Shown here piece after piece: positions 47,947 to 56,088 of a DNA stretch of 64,000 bases. Below the pieces are notes generated by a model. That model ran no database searches. It was not told the DNA's origin and saw only the letters and a program-made list of their open reading frames with translations. The stretch comes from JACMLC01 sp963817025 (lineage in GTDB: Bacteria > Acidobacteriota > Blastocatellia > Pyrinomonadales > Pyrinomonadaceae). Positions within the stretch are counted from its first letter, which is position 1, and every line of letters begins with the position of its first letter. Location: the NCBI GenBank assembly GCA_963817025.1, contig CAWFML010000004.1, forward strand, positions 744,001 to 808,000. Direction: 5' to 3'. The translations under genes and the position numbers were made by a program.

Positions 47947-48887
47947 TCTCTAAATCTGTCTGTGGCTTCGACGAGCGCGCTGATATTGCCCGGCTCGGTC
48001 GCGGAATGGCCCGCGTCCGGCGTGATGCGCAGCTCTGCTTCAGGCCATGCGCGATGCAGCTCCCACGCGCTCATCATCGGGCACACGACATCATAGCGAC
48101 CCTGCACGATGACCGCAGGGATGTGCCGAATCTTCTCCACGTTCTCGATCAGATAATTGTCCGTATCGAAGAAAGCGTTGTTCATAAAGTAGTGGCACTC
48201 TATGCGCGCAAAAGCGATGGCAAATTCCGCTTCGTCCATGTGTGCTATCAGGTCTGCGTCCGGGTAGAGCTTGGAGGTGCTGCCCTCCCAGACACTCCAC
48301 GCACGCGCCGCTTCGATCTTGGCCGCTTCGTCATCTCCCGTCAGGCGGCGATGATAGGCAGCCATCATATCGCCGCGCTCTGCTTCGGGAATGACCTTCA
48401 GATATTCCTCCCATACGTCTGGAAAAATCGCGCTCGCGCCTTCCTGATAAAACCACTGAATCTCTTTCGGGCGACAGAGAAAGATGCCGCGCAAGACAAG
48501 CTCGCGCACCCTGTCCGGATGCGTCTGCGCGTAAGCCAGAGCGAGCGTGCTGCCCCACGAACCGCCAAAGACCTGCCAGCTTTCAATCTTCAGATGCTCG
48601 CGTATCTTCTCTATGTCCTCTACCAAATGCCAGGTCGTATTGTCTTCGAGACTTGCGTGCGGCGTGCTCTTGCCTGAGCCGCGCTGGTCAAAGAGCACTA
48701 TGCGATAGGCCGCAGGGTCAAAGAAGCGACGATAGTCAGGCACGATGCCGCCGCCGGGGCCGCCATGCAAAAAGACTACGGGCTTCCCTTCAGGATTGCC
48801 GCATTGCTCGTAATAAATCGTATGCACGGGCGAGACCGCTAGCATGCCTGTATCGAATGGCTCAATCGGTGGATATAAGGTTCTCAT
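47928..48887 (-). CDS. pip: Prolyl aminopeptidase
   Basis: A 319-residue alpha/beta-hydrolase of the peptidase family S33, releasing N-terminal proline from peptides. It shows the oxyanion sequence FLHGGPGGGI, LFDQRGSGKSTPH, the nucleophile elbow GGSWGST (Ser near residue 112), the cap domain with the GDD-x8-ARAWSVWEG stretch, the catalytic Asp in GRYDVVCP and His in PDAGHSATEP. The length and all three catalytic residues are typical. It is cytoplasmic with no signal peptide. The final MQNEK is encoded by the neighbouring palindromic repeat. No operon partners are evident. Confidence 0.95.
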   Translation of the reverse strand: MRTLYPPIEPFDTGMLAVSPVHTIYYEQCGNPEGKPVVFLHGGPGGGIVPDYRRFFDPAAYRIVLFDQRGSGKSTPHASLEDNTTWHLVEDIEKIREHLKIESWQVFGGSWGSTLALAYAQTHPDRVRELVLRGIFLCRPKEIQWFYQEGASAIFPDVWEEYLKVIPEAERGDMMAAYHRRLTGDDEAAKIEAARAWSVWEGSTSKLYPDADLIAHMDEAEFAIAFARIECHYFMNNAFFDTDNYLIENVEKIRHIPAVIVQGRYDVVCPMMSAWELHRAWPEAELRITPDAGHSATEPGNISALVEATDRFREMQNEK

Positions 48888-48999
48888 GACCTTATCTTAC
48901 ATGAGAGAAGTGGAAAGACTAAAGTTTGCAGGCGATGCCTGAGCAGGCTGCTCGTCACACGCTAAAAGTCATTTCAGAAACGAGGCTTGGATAAGTATA

Positions 49000-49383
49000 A
49001 TGCCGCAGATGTTTTCGTTGCATTCCACAGTTACGCGCTCTCTGGCTCTCTGGATGCCGCTGTGCTTCCTGTGGATGTTTATGGCCTGCATCTCGCTGTG
49101 CTCGGCTAAAGAGGCGGAAGGGCATGAAGCATCTTCGAGCATCTTAACAATTGATGCACAAGGTTCGCACGAACCTGATTGCTGCCCTATCACAGCCGCC
49201 ACAGCCTCATGTGTGCTGCCGGAGCGGCGATCATCTATGTCGCAAGCCAGCGGCAACGTGCGAGCGTCCGTTTCCGCTTTTGCGCTACCGGCAGGTTATG
49301 CGCTTCCTGTCAGGGCGCAGCGCTCAAATCCCTATCCCGCTTTAGACCCGCCGCTGCGACAACACGGCGTCCTACGCATTTAG
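49000..49383 (+). CDS. Putative small exported protein with Cys-Cys motif
   Basis: A 127-residue frame likely to be a gene. A strongly hydrophobic N-terminal segment (SLALWMPLCFLWMFMACISL) looks like a signal peptide or anchor. It is followed by AKEAEGHEASS and SHEPDCCPITAATASC, a Cys/His-rich cluster that could bind a metal. The remainder is low in predicted structure. It lies on the same strand about 100 bp before an exported thioredoxin-fold gene. No clear ribosome-binding site was found. I do not recognise the family; the evidence is the signal-like start and the CCPIT cluster. Confidence 0.5.
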   Translation: MPQMFSLHSTVTRSLALWMPLCFLWMFMACISLCSAKEAEGHEASSSILTIDAQGSHEPDCCPITAATASCVLPERRSSMSQASGNVRASVSAFALPAGYALPVRAQRSNPYPALDPPLRQHGVLRI

Positions 49384-49481
49384 AAATCTCCGGTTAATAA
49401 ATCATGCTTTGTTCTTGCGCTCTCTTTGAAATTTAAAATGGGGCGTGCATTCTCTTGTCATTAGCTAACGGAGATTTATAG

Positions 49482-50408
49482 ATGAACCGATTATTTGCGG
49501 GTTTATTGCTCTGCGTTGCCTTCGCAACGCAAGCGGCAGCCCAGACTGCGAGTGTGAGGCTGGAGGGGCAGGTAGTGTGCTGCGCAGACTGTTGGGCGGA
49601 AGCAGACCGCACGAAGGTTGAATACGGCACGGCGGAAAATTTATTGAAAGCGCAATCATGCGTGGCAAACGGCGACCCGACCTTGATTGCCGTGCGTGAG
49701 GGAGACAAGTTCACACTCTATCAATTAGAGCAAGCAAAGTTTCGCCTGCCGGGAAAGAACTGGCTTGAGTTTGTCGGCAAGCGCGTTGCCGTGACTGGAA
49801 CCGTGCAAAAGAAAAAAAGCGCGAGTGTCATTCGCGTTAATGCGCTGGAAGTGCTTGCGCCAAGCATCGCGGAACAGGAAGCCGCGAACATCGTCGGCAA
49901 GGAAGTTGACCTGACGCTCAAAGACCCGTTCGGCACGGAGCAGCGGTTAAGCTCGCTCAAAGGCCGCATCGTCGTCTTAAACTTCTGGGCAACGTATTGC
50001 GTGCCGTGCCGGAAGGAGATGCCCGATCTGGCGGCGATTCAAAACGAATATGCAGCCCTCGGCGTGCAAGTCATCGGCGCTTCGACCGATGAAGCTGGAG
50101 ACAGAGCTAAGGTCTTACAGTTTATCAAAGAAACGAAAGTCAACTTTCCTATCTGGACGGGTGCGACCGCAGCCGACATGATGCGCTTCGGTTTGGGCGC
50201 GGCGCTGCCCGGAACGGTCATCATCGGCAGAGACGGGCGGATTGTGAAAGTTATTTCCGGCATCGTCAATCAGGCCGATTTAAAAAAGCAGATTGATGCC
50301 ATGCTCGCCTCTGCGGAAACGGCTGCGGCGAAGGAGCGCAAGCAACAACGCGAGCAAGTCGCTTCAGCAAAACAAAAATCAAGTGAAGCGTCGTCCGTTC
50401 CCTCTTGA
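49482..50408 (+). CDS. Exported TlpA/ResA-like thioredoxin protein
   Basis: A 308-residue protein. The signal peptide is at 1-20 (RLFAGLLLCVAFATQAAA). Residues 25-125 are an OB-like domain with an unusual cysteine set (VVCCADCWAEAD, Cys33, Cys34, Cys37). Residues 135-275 are a TlpA-like redoxin domain with the active site WATYCVPCRKEMP (Cys173-x-x-Cys176), preceded by KGRIVVLNFWA. The last 35 residues are a charged tail. TlpA proteins reduce disulfides outside the cytoplasm, for example in cytochrome c or copper-centre assembly. The extra CC-x2-C domain may deliver or bind a metal. Next on the strand is a beta-barrel-like gene 27 bp downstream. Confidence 0.88.
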   Translation: MNRLFAGLLLCVAFATQAAAQTASVRLEGQVVCCADCWAEADRTKVEYGTAENLLKAQSCVANGDPTLIAVREGDKFTLYQLEQAKFRLPGKNWLEFVGKRVAVTGTVQKKKSASVIRVNALEVLAPSIAEQEAANIVGKEVDLTLKDPFGTEQRLSSLKGRIVVLNFWATYCVPCRKEMPDLAAIQNEYAALGVQVIGASTDEAGDRAKVLQFIKETKVNFPIWTGATAADMMRFGLGAALPGTVIIGRDGRIVKVISGIVNQADLKKQIDAMLASAETAAAKERKQQREQVASAKQKSSEASSVPS

Positions 50409-50435
50409 CCGCTTTGACCGGGCGAGGGTCGCGCC

Positions 50436-50963
50436 GTGAGCGGGACAGAACAAGAAGACGAAGATAAATGGACGTTTGGCGTGCGCGTCATCGCAAATCA
50501 GATAGACCGTGCGAAATGGCGCAACACGCTGACGTATAGATTTCACCCGCGCTTCACTGCCGGAGTCGAATATAATCCGCTGGCCGGGAAAGTCTCGCCG
50601 CTGGCAAACGTCGTCGCTTTGACGGAAACGCATAAGCGTCCCGCATTGATTTTCGGCACCAGCTCAGACCGGATTGGGACGCCCTCCGGCCAGTCGTTCT
50701 ACGCGACTTTCAGCAAGAGCTTGAAACACTCTACAGGACTGCCGCTTGCGCCTTATGTCGGCGTCGCCTACGGCACTTTTGAAGAGCGCGCCAGAATTAT
50801 CGGCGGCTTGAACATCAGCTTTAACGAACATTGGAGTTCGACAATTCTCTTTGACGGCGTGCGCGTGCATCCGACAGCGAATTACACTCGCGGGCGACAT
50901 CAGTTCGGCGTTATCTTCGAGCGCGGGCGCAATCCGGGCGCGAGTTATAGCATTTCATTCTGA
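50436..50963 (+). CDS. Putative outer-membrane beta-barrel-like protein
   Basis: A 175-residue protein without a signal peptide in the current frame. It has an alternating pattern of hydrophobic residues in short strands (TLTYRFHPRFTAGVEYNPLA, FYATFSKSL, APYVGVAYGTF, ARIIGGLNISFNEHW, RHQFGVIFERGRNPGASYSI). It ends in Phe, as outer-membrane barrels commonly do. The absence of a signal suggests that the start lies in a broken upstream part or that the first 27 bp gap hides a fused gene. It begins 27 bp after the TlpA-like gene. Function unknown. Confidence 0.6.
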   Translation: MSGTEQEDEDKWTFGVRVIANQIDRAKWRNTLTYRFHPRFTAGVEYNPLAGKVSPLANVVALTETHKRPALIFGTSSDRIGTPSGQSFYATFSKSLKHSTGLPLAPYVGVAYGTFEERARIIGGLNISFNEHWSSTILFDGVRVHPTANYTRGRHQFGVIFERGRNPGASYSISF

Positions 50964-51014
50964 GATAAATATCCAGCACCCTTTGGTGGTGAACATGGCA
51001 AGAAGAAAAACAGG

Positions 51015-51093
51015 TTCCCGCAAAGGCGCAAAGGCGCAAAGAAAGCAGCAAAGTTATAAAGCATTGCTCAACTCCTTTGCGCCTTTGCGCGAA
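51015..51093. repeat. CGCAAAGG-family palindrome
   Basis: TTCCCGCAAAGGCGCAAAGG at 51015 and CCTTTGCGCCTTTGCGCGAA near 51073 form a head-to-head pair. It fills part of the 248-bp gap before the M16 peptidase gene. Confidence 0.8.
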
Positions 51094-51211
51094 AATTTCG
51101 TTATCTTTGAAACAGCATTGCGCGCAAGCGTTGACATTTATGCGCGTCAAAGCTAATTTCCAAAAACTGTTTGCGTAAACAATCCTGCCCTGCTAATCCG
51201 AGGAGAATCTT

Positions 51212-53995
51212 ATGAATGTGATGCGGAAAAAATACAGACTTCTTTGTCTGCTCATGTCTCTCATGCTCTTGAGCGCGGCCTCCGTCATGGCTCAATCGAG
51301 CGGCACAGAAAAGCAGGCGTCAGGCGCGGCGGCTGTGCCCAAAATCAATTTTGAGAAATACACGCTGCCGAACGGCCTGCAAGTGATTCTGCACATAGAT
51401 AAAAAACTGCCCGTCGTTCACGTCAACCAGTGGTATCACGTCGGCTCGAAGAATGAAAAGATCGGGCGCACGGGTTTCGCGCATCTCTTTGAGCACATCA
51501 TGTTTCAGGGATCGAAGAACGCGACCGGCGAATATTTTTCGTTCGTCGAAAAGCTCGGCGCAAATGATGCCAACGGGACGACGAACAATGACCGCACAAA
51601 CTATTTTGCGACCGTCCCTTCGGGCAATCTGGAATACCTGCTGTGGGTGGAATCAGACCGCTTGGCGACGCTCGCAGATGCGCTGACCAAAGATAAGCTG
51701 GACAACCAGCGCGATGTGGTGAAGAACGAGCGGCGACAGGGTTTGGAGAATCAGCCCTATGGCCGCGCCTTCAAACTGCTGGACGAGAATTTGTTTCCGG
51801 CGGGTCATCCTTACTCTTGGACTGTCATCGGCAGCCATGAGGATTTGACTGCGGCCTCGCTCGATGATGTCAAAGAATTTTTCCGCACCTATTACACGCC
51901 GAACAACCTGTCGCTGGTCATCGCGGGGGATTTCGACCCGGCTGAAGCAAAGCGTCTGGTCGAAAAATATTTTGGAGGCATCCCGGCTGGCCCTGCGCTT
52001 GACAGGCCGAAGTGGTGGATTCCAAAGCTAGACGGCGAAAAGATCGTAGAGGCTTATGACCGCGTGCCGCAGGAGCGTGTGTATGTCGCGTGGCCCAGCC
52101 CGCCTTTCTTTCAGGCGGGCGATGCAGAGCTTGATCTGGCCGCGTCCATTCTCACGGACGGCCTGTCAGCCCGTCTCAACAAAATTCTAGTTTACGACAG
52201 GCAGCTTTGCACGGACGTTTCTTCTTTCCAGTTATCCAGAGAAATCTCCGGCGCGTTTGTCGTGATTGCGACCGCGCGGCCCGGCGTCTCGCTCGCGCAG
52301 ATCGAGCCGGTTATCGCGGAAGAGATTTCGCGGCTTGCTAAAACTGCTCCGAGCGTCGAAGAACTCAATCGTGCGAAGGTCAAATGGGAATTTCAATTCG
52401 TGACCGGGCTTGAGCGCATCGGCGGCTTTGGCGGCAAGGCCGACAGGCTCAACCAGTACAACACGATGTGGGATAATCCCGGCAGGTTTGAAGAAGACCT
52501 TGCGCGCTATCGCAACGCGACCGCCGAGGGCGTGCGCGACACCGTTGCAAAGTGGCTGAACACAAACAACCGCTTGCTGGTGCGCTTTCATCCAGAAACA
52601 TCCGGGCGTGAATCACAGGCCGCGCTTGACCGCTCAAAGCAGCCGAGCGTTGGCGCGGACAAGCCTTTCAATGCGCCGGAAGTAAAGTCTGCCAAACTTG
52701 AAAACGGCATGGAGGTTTTCGTCGTCGAACGCCCCGAACTTCCAAAAGTTTCCGTCGCGCTCGCCACAAAGGCCGGAAGCGTCACAGACCCTGCGGGCAA
52801 AGAAGGCACGGCGTACATGGCCGTCACGACCCTCGACATGGGAACGAAGACCAGAAAGGCGCTTGAGATAGAAGACGCCCTCGGCGACCTCGGCACAGCC
52901 TTCTCAGGCTCTGCCGGGCGAGAATATTCAACCGTCGCCATCGAAGTCTTGAAAAGAAATCTGGCTCCCGCGATGAATATCTTTTCGGATGTGGTGCTCA
53001 ATCCGGTCTTTCCTGAAGCCGAAGTAGAGCGTGAGCGTAAACTGCATCTGGACAATCTGGCCCAGCAGGAGACGGACGCCAATGCTCTCGCCAGACGCAT
53101 CAGGCCCATGCTGACCTACGGGCCGGAACATCCGTATGGCCGCGCGCACATGGGTCTGCCGCGCACCGTGCAACAGATTTCGCGCGCAGACCTCGCAAAG
53201 TTTTATGAAGCGAACTGGAAGCCAGCAGGCTCTGCGCTGATCTTTGTGGGCGACATCACGCTGGCGGAGGCAACGCAACTGGCGCGGCAAAATTTCGGAG
53301 ACTGGCAGGGCGGCGCGCCGCCCGTGGTCACGATTCCTGAGCCGCGCCCGGTCGGGCCGGGCAAAGTGTTTCTGGTTGACAGGCAGGATGCGGCGCAGAC
53401 AGTGATCGTCGAGATCATGTCCGGGCCGCCGCGCAAGACGGATGACTATTATGCCTTGCGTCTCGCGGACACTGTGTGGGGCGGCGTCTTCGGCGCGCGT
53501 CTGAATCTCAATCTACGGGAAGACAAAGGCTATTCTTACGGAGTCTTTTCCAGTCAGGCATTTCTTTCGAGGGCCGGAGTCTGGTATGCACAAGGCGGCG
53601 TGCAAACCAATAAGACGAAGGAATCGCTGACGGAGTTTATCAGCGAACTGAAAATGCTGGCGGGACAGAAGCCGATTTCAGAAACGGAGTTGACCGACGC
53701 CAAAGCCAATCGCCTGCGCAGCTATGCTCTGCAATTCGAATCGCTCGGAGCAATCGCCGGACAGATCGCAGACCTCTGGGCCGCAGGGCTTCCGATGACC
53801 GAGTTGCAAAGGGAGACGGGTGAAACGCAGAAGGTCACGCTCGCGGCTGCCAACGCGGCGGCGCAAAAGTATGCCGTCCCCGGCAAAGCCACGCTCCTGC
53901 TGATCGGCGACCTCTCGAAGATTCAAGCCGGAGTGGGAGAGCTGAACGCAGGCGAGGTCGTCATCCTGGATGTCGAGGGCAAGCCGAAGAAGTAG
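51212..53995 (+). CDS. M16 family zinc peptidase, two-domain
   Basis: A 927-residue exported M16 (insulinase/PqqL-type) peptidase. The signal peptide is at 1-27 (LLCLLMSLMLLSAASVMAQ). The first half carries the inverted zinc motif HLFEH (91-95) in GFAHLFEHIMFQGS and a downstream Glu in NERRQGLENQPYGR. The second half is a degenerate M16 domain (LENGMEVFVVERPELPKVSV) without the motif, a common arrangement in which two lobes close a chamber. Likely role: degradation of peptides in the periplasm. GAGGAG lies 7 bp before the start. It is a single-gene unit. Confidence 0.94.
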   Translation: MNVMRKKYRLLCLLMSLMLLSAASVMAQSSGTEKQASGAAAVPKINFEKYTLPNGLQVILHIDKKLPVVHVNQWYHVGSKNEKIGRTGFAHLFEHIMFQGSKNATGEYFSFVEKLGANDANGTTNNDRTNYFATVPSGNLEYLLWVESDRLATLADALTKDKLDNQRDVVKNERRQGLENQPYGRAFKLLDENLFPAGHPYSWTVIGSHEDLTAASLDDVKEFFRTYYTPNNLSLVIAGDFDPAEAKRLVEKYFGGIPAGPALDRPKWWIPKLDGEKIVEAYDRVPQERVYVAWPSPPFFQAGDAELDLAASILTDGLSARLNKILVYDRQLCTDVSSFQLSREISGAFVVIATARPGVSLAQIEPVIAEEISRLAKTAPSVEELNRAKVKWEFQFVTGLERIGGFGGKADRLNQYNTMWDNPGRFEEDLARYRNATAEGVRDTVAKWLNTNNRLLVRFHPETSGRESQAALDRSKQPSVGADKPFNAPEVKSAKLENGMEVFVVERPELPKVSVALATKAGSVTDPAGKEGTAYMAVTTLDMGTKTRKALEIEDALGDLGTAFSGSAGREYSTVAIEVLKRNLAPAMNIFSDVVLNPVFPEAEVERERKLHLDNLAQQETDANALARRIRPMLTYGPEHPYGRAHMGLPRTVQQISRADLAKFYEANWKPAGSALIFVGDITLAEATQLARQNFGDWQGGAPPVVTIPEPRPVGPGKVFLVDRQDAAQTVIVEIMSGPPRKTDDYYALRLADTVWGGVFGARLNLNLREDKGYSYGVFSSQAFLSRAGVWYAQGGVQTNKTKESLTEFISELKMLAGQKPISETELTDAKANRLRSYALQFESLGAIAGQIADLWAAGLPMTELQRETGETQKVTLAAANAAAQKYAVPGKATLLLIGDLSKIQAGVGELNAGEVVILDVEGKPKK

Positions 53996-54015
53996 CAATT
54001 GATAAAGTGAAGCTC

Positions 54016-54155
54016 TCAAGAAACGAAATGCTTCAACTCCTTTGCGCCTTGAGTTTTTCTTTGTTTGCGCCCCCAGCGTGAAACGTTCGTGTTTCTCGCA
54101 AAGGCGCAAAGATAAGCGAGAAGGCGCAAAGGAGTTGAAGCATTTCGTTTCTTGA
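54016..54155. repeat. CGCAAAGG palindrome with perfect 35-bp outer arms
   Basis: Arms 54016-54050 and 54121-54155 are exact complements, including TCAAGAAACGAAATGCTTCA and TCCTTTGCGCCTT. The interior holds a second, weaker pair around CGTGAAACGTTCGTGTTTC. It lies between the converging M16 and comF genes, so it is a candidate two-way terminator. Confidence 0.9.
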
Positions 54156-54167
54156 ATTTTGAAATGG

Positions 54168-54920
54168 TCAATCAGAGGTCGGGCGCGCAACGGTGAGGAC
54201 AAAGACATCTTGCGCGCCCGCTCGTTTGAGCGCGGCGGCGCAGGCCGAGACGGTTGCGCCCGTCGTGAACACATCGTCAACGAGCAGAACCTTTTCGCCT
54301 GCAATCAGGCGCGCGTGTGTGACTGCAAAAGCATCCTCGACGCTTTCGCGGCGCGCACGCGCGTCCATCCCCGCGCGATGACGCTCTGTATGTGTGGCGC
54401 GCACGAGACTCAGCTCATCAAGCGGGAGTCCGGTCAATCTTGCGATGGCGCGGCCCAATTCCGCCGCCTGATTAAAACCGCGCTCGCGCATTCGTTCCGG
54501 ATGCAGCGGGACTGGCACGATGAGCGTCGCGGCATCGAGCGGCGTTCGCTGCTGCGCTTGGGCCAGAAGACGCGCCAGTTGCGTTGCGACATAAGGCTCA
54601 CGCTTGAGGGCCAGAACGGCTGCGCGCAAGGCTCCTTCGTATGCGCCGCATGCGCGTGCTGCTGTAAAAGCTTCTGCATCACAGCGGCGACAAAAACCCT
54701 CCATGCGTTTCTCTTTCGCCAAGACGCCTGCGGCGACGGCCCCGCATTTCCAGCACATCGTTTCATCGCCATCGTAGATGCGTGTCTGCCGCCAGCAGGC
54801 CGCGCAAGAGACGCCACCGGCGCGCGACTCGACGCTCGAAGAGCAGACGGCGCACGGCTGCGGGTAAACGAGCGCGAGCGCGGCATCAAACAGCGTTCCG
54901 GCTTTGCTTCTGAGGCGCAC
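54168..54920 (-). CDS. comF: ComF family protein (phosphoribosyltransferase-like)
   Basis: A 250-residue ComF/GntX-type protein. It has an N-terminal zinc region (PQPCAVCSSSVE, SCAACW, CWKCGA, CRRC) and a PRTase domain with LIVPVPLHPERMRERGFNQA and the PRPP loop VLLVDDVFTTGATVSACAAA. ComF proteins take part in DNA uptake and other single-strand DNA tasks, though many members are conserved without a proven role. It is the last gene of the minus-strand block and is separated from the DksA-type gene by a repeat element and a strong hairpin. Competence is not proven here. Confidence 0.9.
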   Translation of the reverse strand: MRLRSKAGTLFDAALALVYPQPCAVCSSSVESRAGGVSCAACWRQTRIYDGDETMCWKCGAVAAGVLAKEKRMEGFCRRCDAEAFTAARACGAYEGALRAAVLALKREPYVATQLARLLAQAQQRTPLDAATLIVPVPLHPERMRERGFNQAAELGRAIARLTGLPLDELSLVRATHTERHRAGMDARARRESVEDAFAVTHARLIAGEKVLLVDDVFTTGATVSACAAALKRAGAQDVFVLTVARPTSD

Positions 54921-54929
54921 GAGATTAGT

Positions 54930-55071
54930 TCTCCACTTATAGCTATTAGCGATTGAGTGTGACCTGATGCGCCCTCCCTGACGGTCGGTCTACAGCCCTT
55001 CTAATGTCGCTCACGGGGCAGTAGCCCGACCCTCAGGGAGGGCGCATGCATTTGCAATCCTCTTATAATAG
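54930..55071 (-). repeat. GCGCCCT-family palindromic element, copy 2
   Basis: Reverse-oriented relative of 26139-26270. The flanks (ATTGCAAATGCATGC and GCGCATCAGGTCACACTCAA on the minus strand) are conserved. The stem GCGCCCTCCCTGAGGGTCGG is also conserved, with compensating changes. The loop reads GTGAGCGACATTAGA where copy 1 has the inverse orientation. Confidence 0.85.
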
Positions 55072-55073
55072 CT

Positions 55074-55118
55074 TAACGGCCTTTCGATTCGAGATAGCAG
55101 CGAATCGAAAGGCCGTTA
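55074..55118 (-). terminator. Perfect 18-bp hairpin after the DksA-type gene
   Basis: TAACGGCCTTTCGATTCG and CGAATCGAAAGGCCGTTA pair exactly over a 9-base loop, 39 bp beyond the stop at 55157. It probably ends the operon transcript ahead of comF. No U-run is present. Confidence 0.6.
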
Positions 55119-55156
55119 TTATGGCACGCTAAAATTAATTCGGAAATTAACCGGGG

Positions 55157-55525
55157 CTATTCTTCGTCTTCCGTCAGCAAACCGCGCTCCTGCAAATCCT
55201 GACAGCGCAGACAGTGGCGCGCCCACGGCACGGCTTCCAGACGCCGCTCCTGCACAGGCTCGCCGCAATGCACGCATTCGCCGTAGCCGCCCGCTTCGAT
55301 GCGGACGATGGCTTCGTCTATTAATTCAAGGAGCCGCCGGTCGTTGTTCGACATGGAAAACAATAGCTCTTTGGTATAAGCATTGGCGGCCATGTCTGCC
55401 GGGTCTTGCGTCGCTTCGGAATCGCGCTCGCGGCTGTACATCTCCGCTTCCATGACCTGTCCGACCAGACCCTCGCGGCGTCCGAGCAGTTTGTCTCTAT
55501 ATGTTTTGACTTTCCGTTTATCCAT
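55157..55525 (-). CDS. TraR/DksA-family zinc-finger protein
   Basis: A 122-residue protein of the DksA/TraR family. A helical N-terminus (VKTYRDKLLGRREGLVGQVM) enters the RNA-polymerase secondary channel in characterised members. The C-terminal four-cysteine finger is CVHCGEPVQERRLEAVPWAR followed by CLRCQDLQE. The acidic tip residues are not those of E. coli DksA (TQDPADMAAN region), so ppGpp synergy cannot be assumed. It lies 29 bp after rlmH on the same strand. Role in stress control is inferred from the family. Confidence 0.85.
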   Translation of the reverse strand: MDKRKVKTYRDKLLGRREGLVGQVMEAEMYSRERDSEATQDPADMAANAYTKELLFSMSNNDRRLLELIDEAIVRIEAGGYGECVHCGEPVQERRLEAVPWARHCLRCQDLQERGLLTEDEE

Positions 55526-55554
55526 TGCTTCTTTACCTTTCGCCCTCCGCCCTT

Positions 55555-56004
55555 TTACTTTTGATATGGCAATCCATGTATGATCGTGTATGCCCTGTAA
55601 AGCTGTTCAAGCAACACGACACGAGCCATCTCGTGTGTCAGGGTCAGGCGCGACAAAGACCAGCTCAGGTCTGAGCGCGCCGCGACCTCAGGCGCAACCC
55701 CTTCAGGCCCGCCAATCACAAACGCAACCTCTTTCACACCGCTGTTCTGCCACTTTTCAACCTCAGCCGCGAGTTGCGGCGAACTCCACTCGCGCCCCTC
55801 AACGTCCAGCAAAACCGTCAGCGCGTCAGAATGAAGCGCGCCTATGATGCGTTTTCTCTCGTCTTCGATGCCTGAACGCGCGCCTTCGCGCAACTCTGCG
55901 ACCTCACACCGCACAAACCGGCCCAACCGCTTCAAATACTCTTCAATCAACGCGCGCAGGTGCGCGTCTTTGGTCTTGCCAATCCAGACGAAACGAAAGC
56001 GCAT
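55555..56004 (-). CDS. rlmH: 23S rRNA (pseudouridine1915-N3)-methyltransferase RlmH
   Basis: A 149-residue SPOUT-class enzyme that methylates pseudouridine 1915 in helix 69 of 23S rRNA. Landmarks are FRFVWIGKTKDAHLRALIEE at the N-terminus, LLDVEGREWSSPQLA in the middle, the knot loop VAFVIGGPEGVAPEVAARSD, and the C-terminal LSLSRLTLTHEMARVVLLEQ LYRAYTIIHGLPYQK end, which is the family hallmark. It follows the sigma-54 activator with an 84-bp gap. Confidence 0.95.
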   Translation of the reverse strand: MRFRFVWIGKTKDAHLRALIEEYLKRLGRFVRCEVAELREGARSGIEDERKRIIGALHSDALTVLLDVEGREWSSPQLAAEVEKWQNSGVKEVAFVIGGPEGVAPEVAARSDLSWSLSRLTLTHEMARVVLLEQLYRAYTIIHGLPYQK

Positions 56005-56088
56005 TAGCCGACAAGTGGTAAAGGGTTAAAAGGCGAAGCGGGGAAAGGATCTAAAATCCCGCCTCTGCGCTCGTCCTGCTTTTTCCCT

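Noticed and set aside
54159..54956. 265-codon frame opposite comF
   Set aside because: comF has zinc and PRTase motifs; the opposite frame has none.
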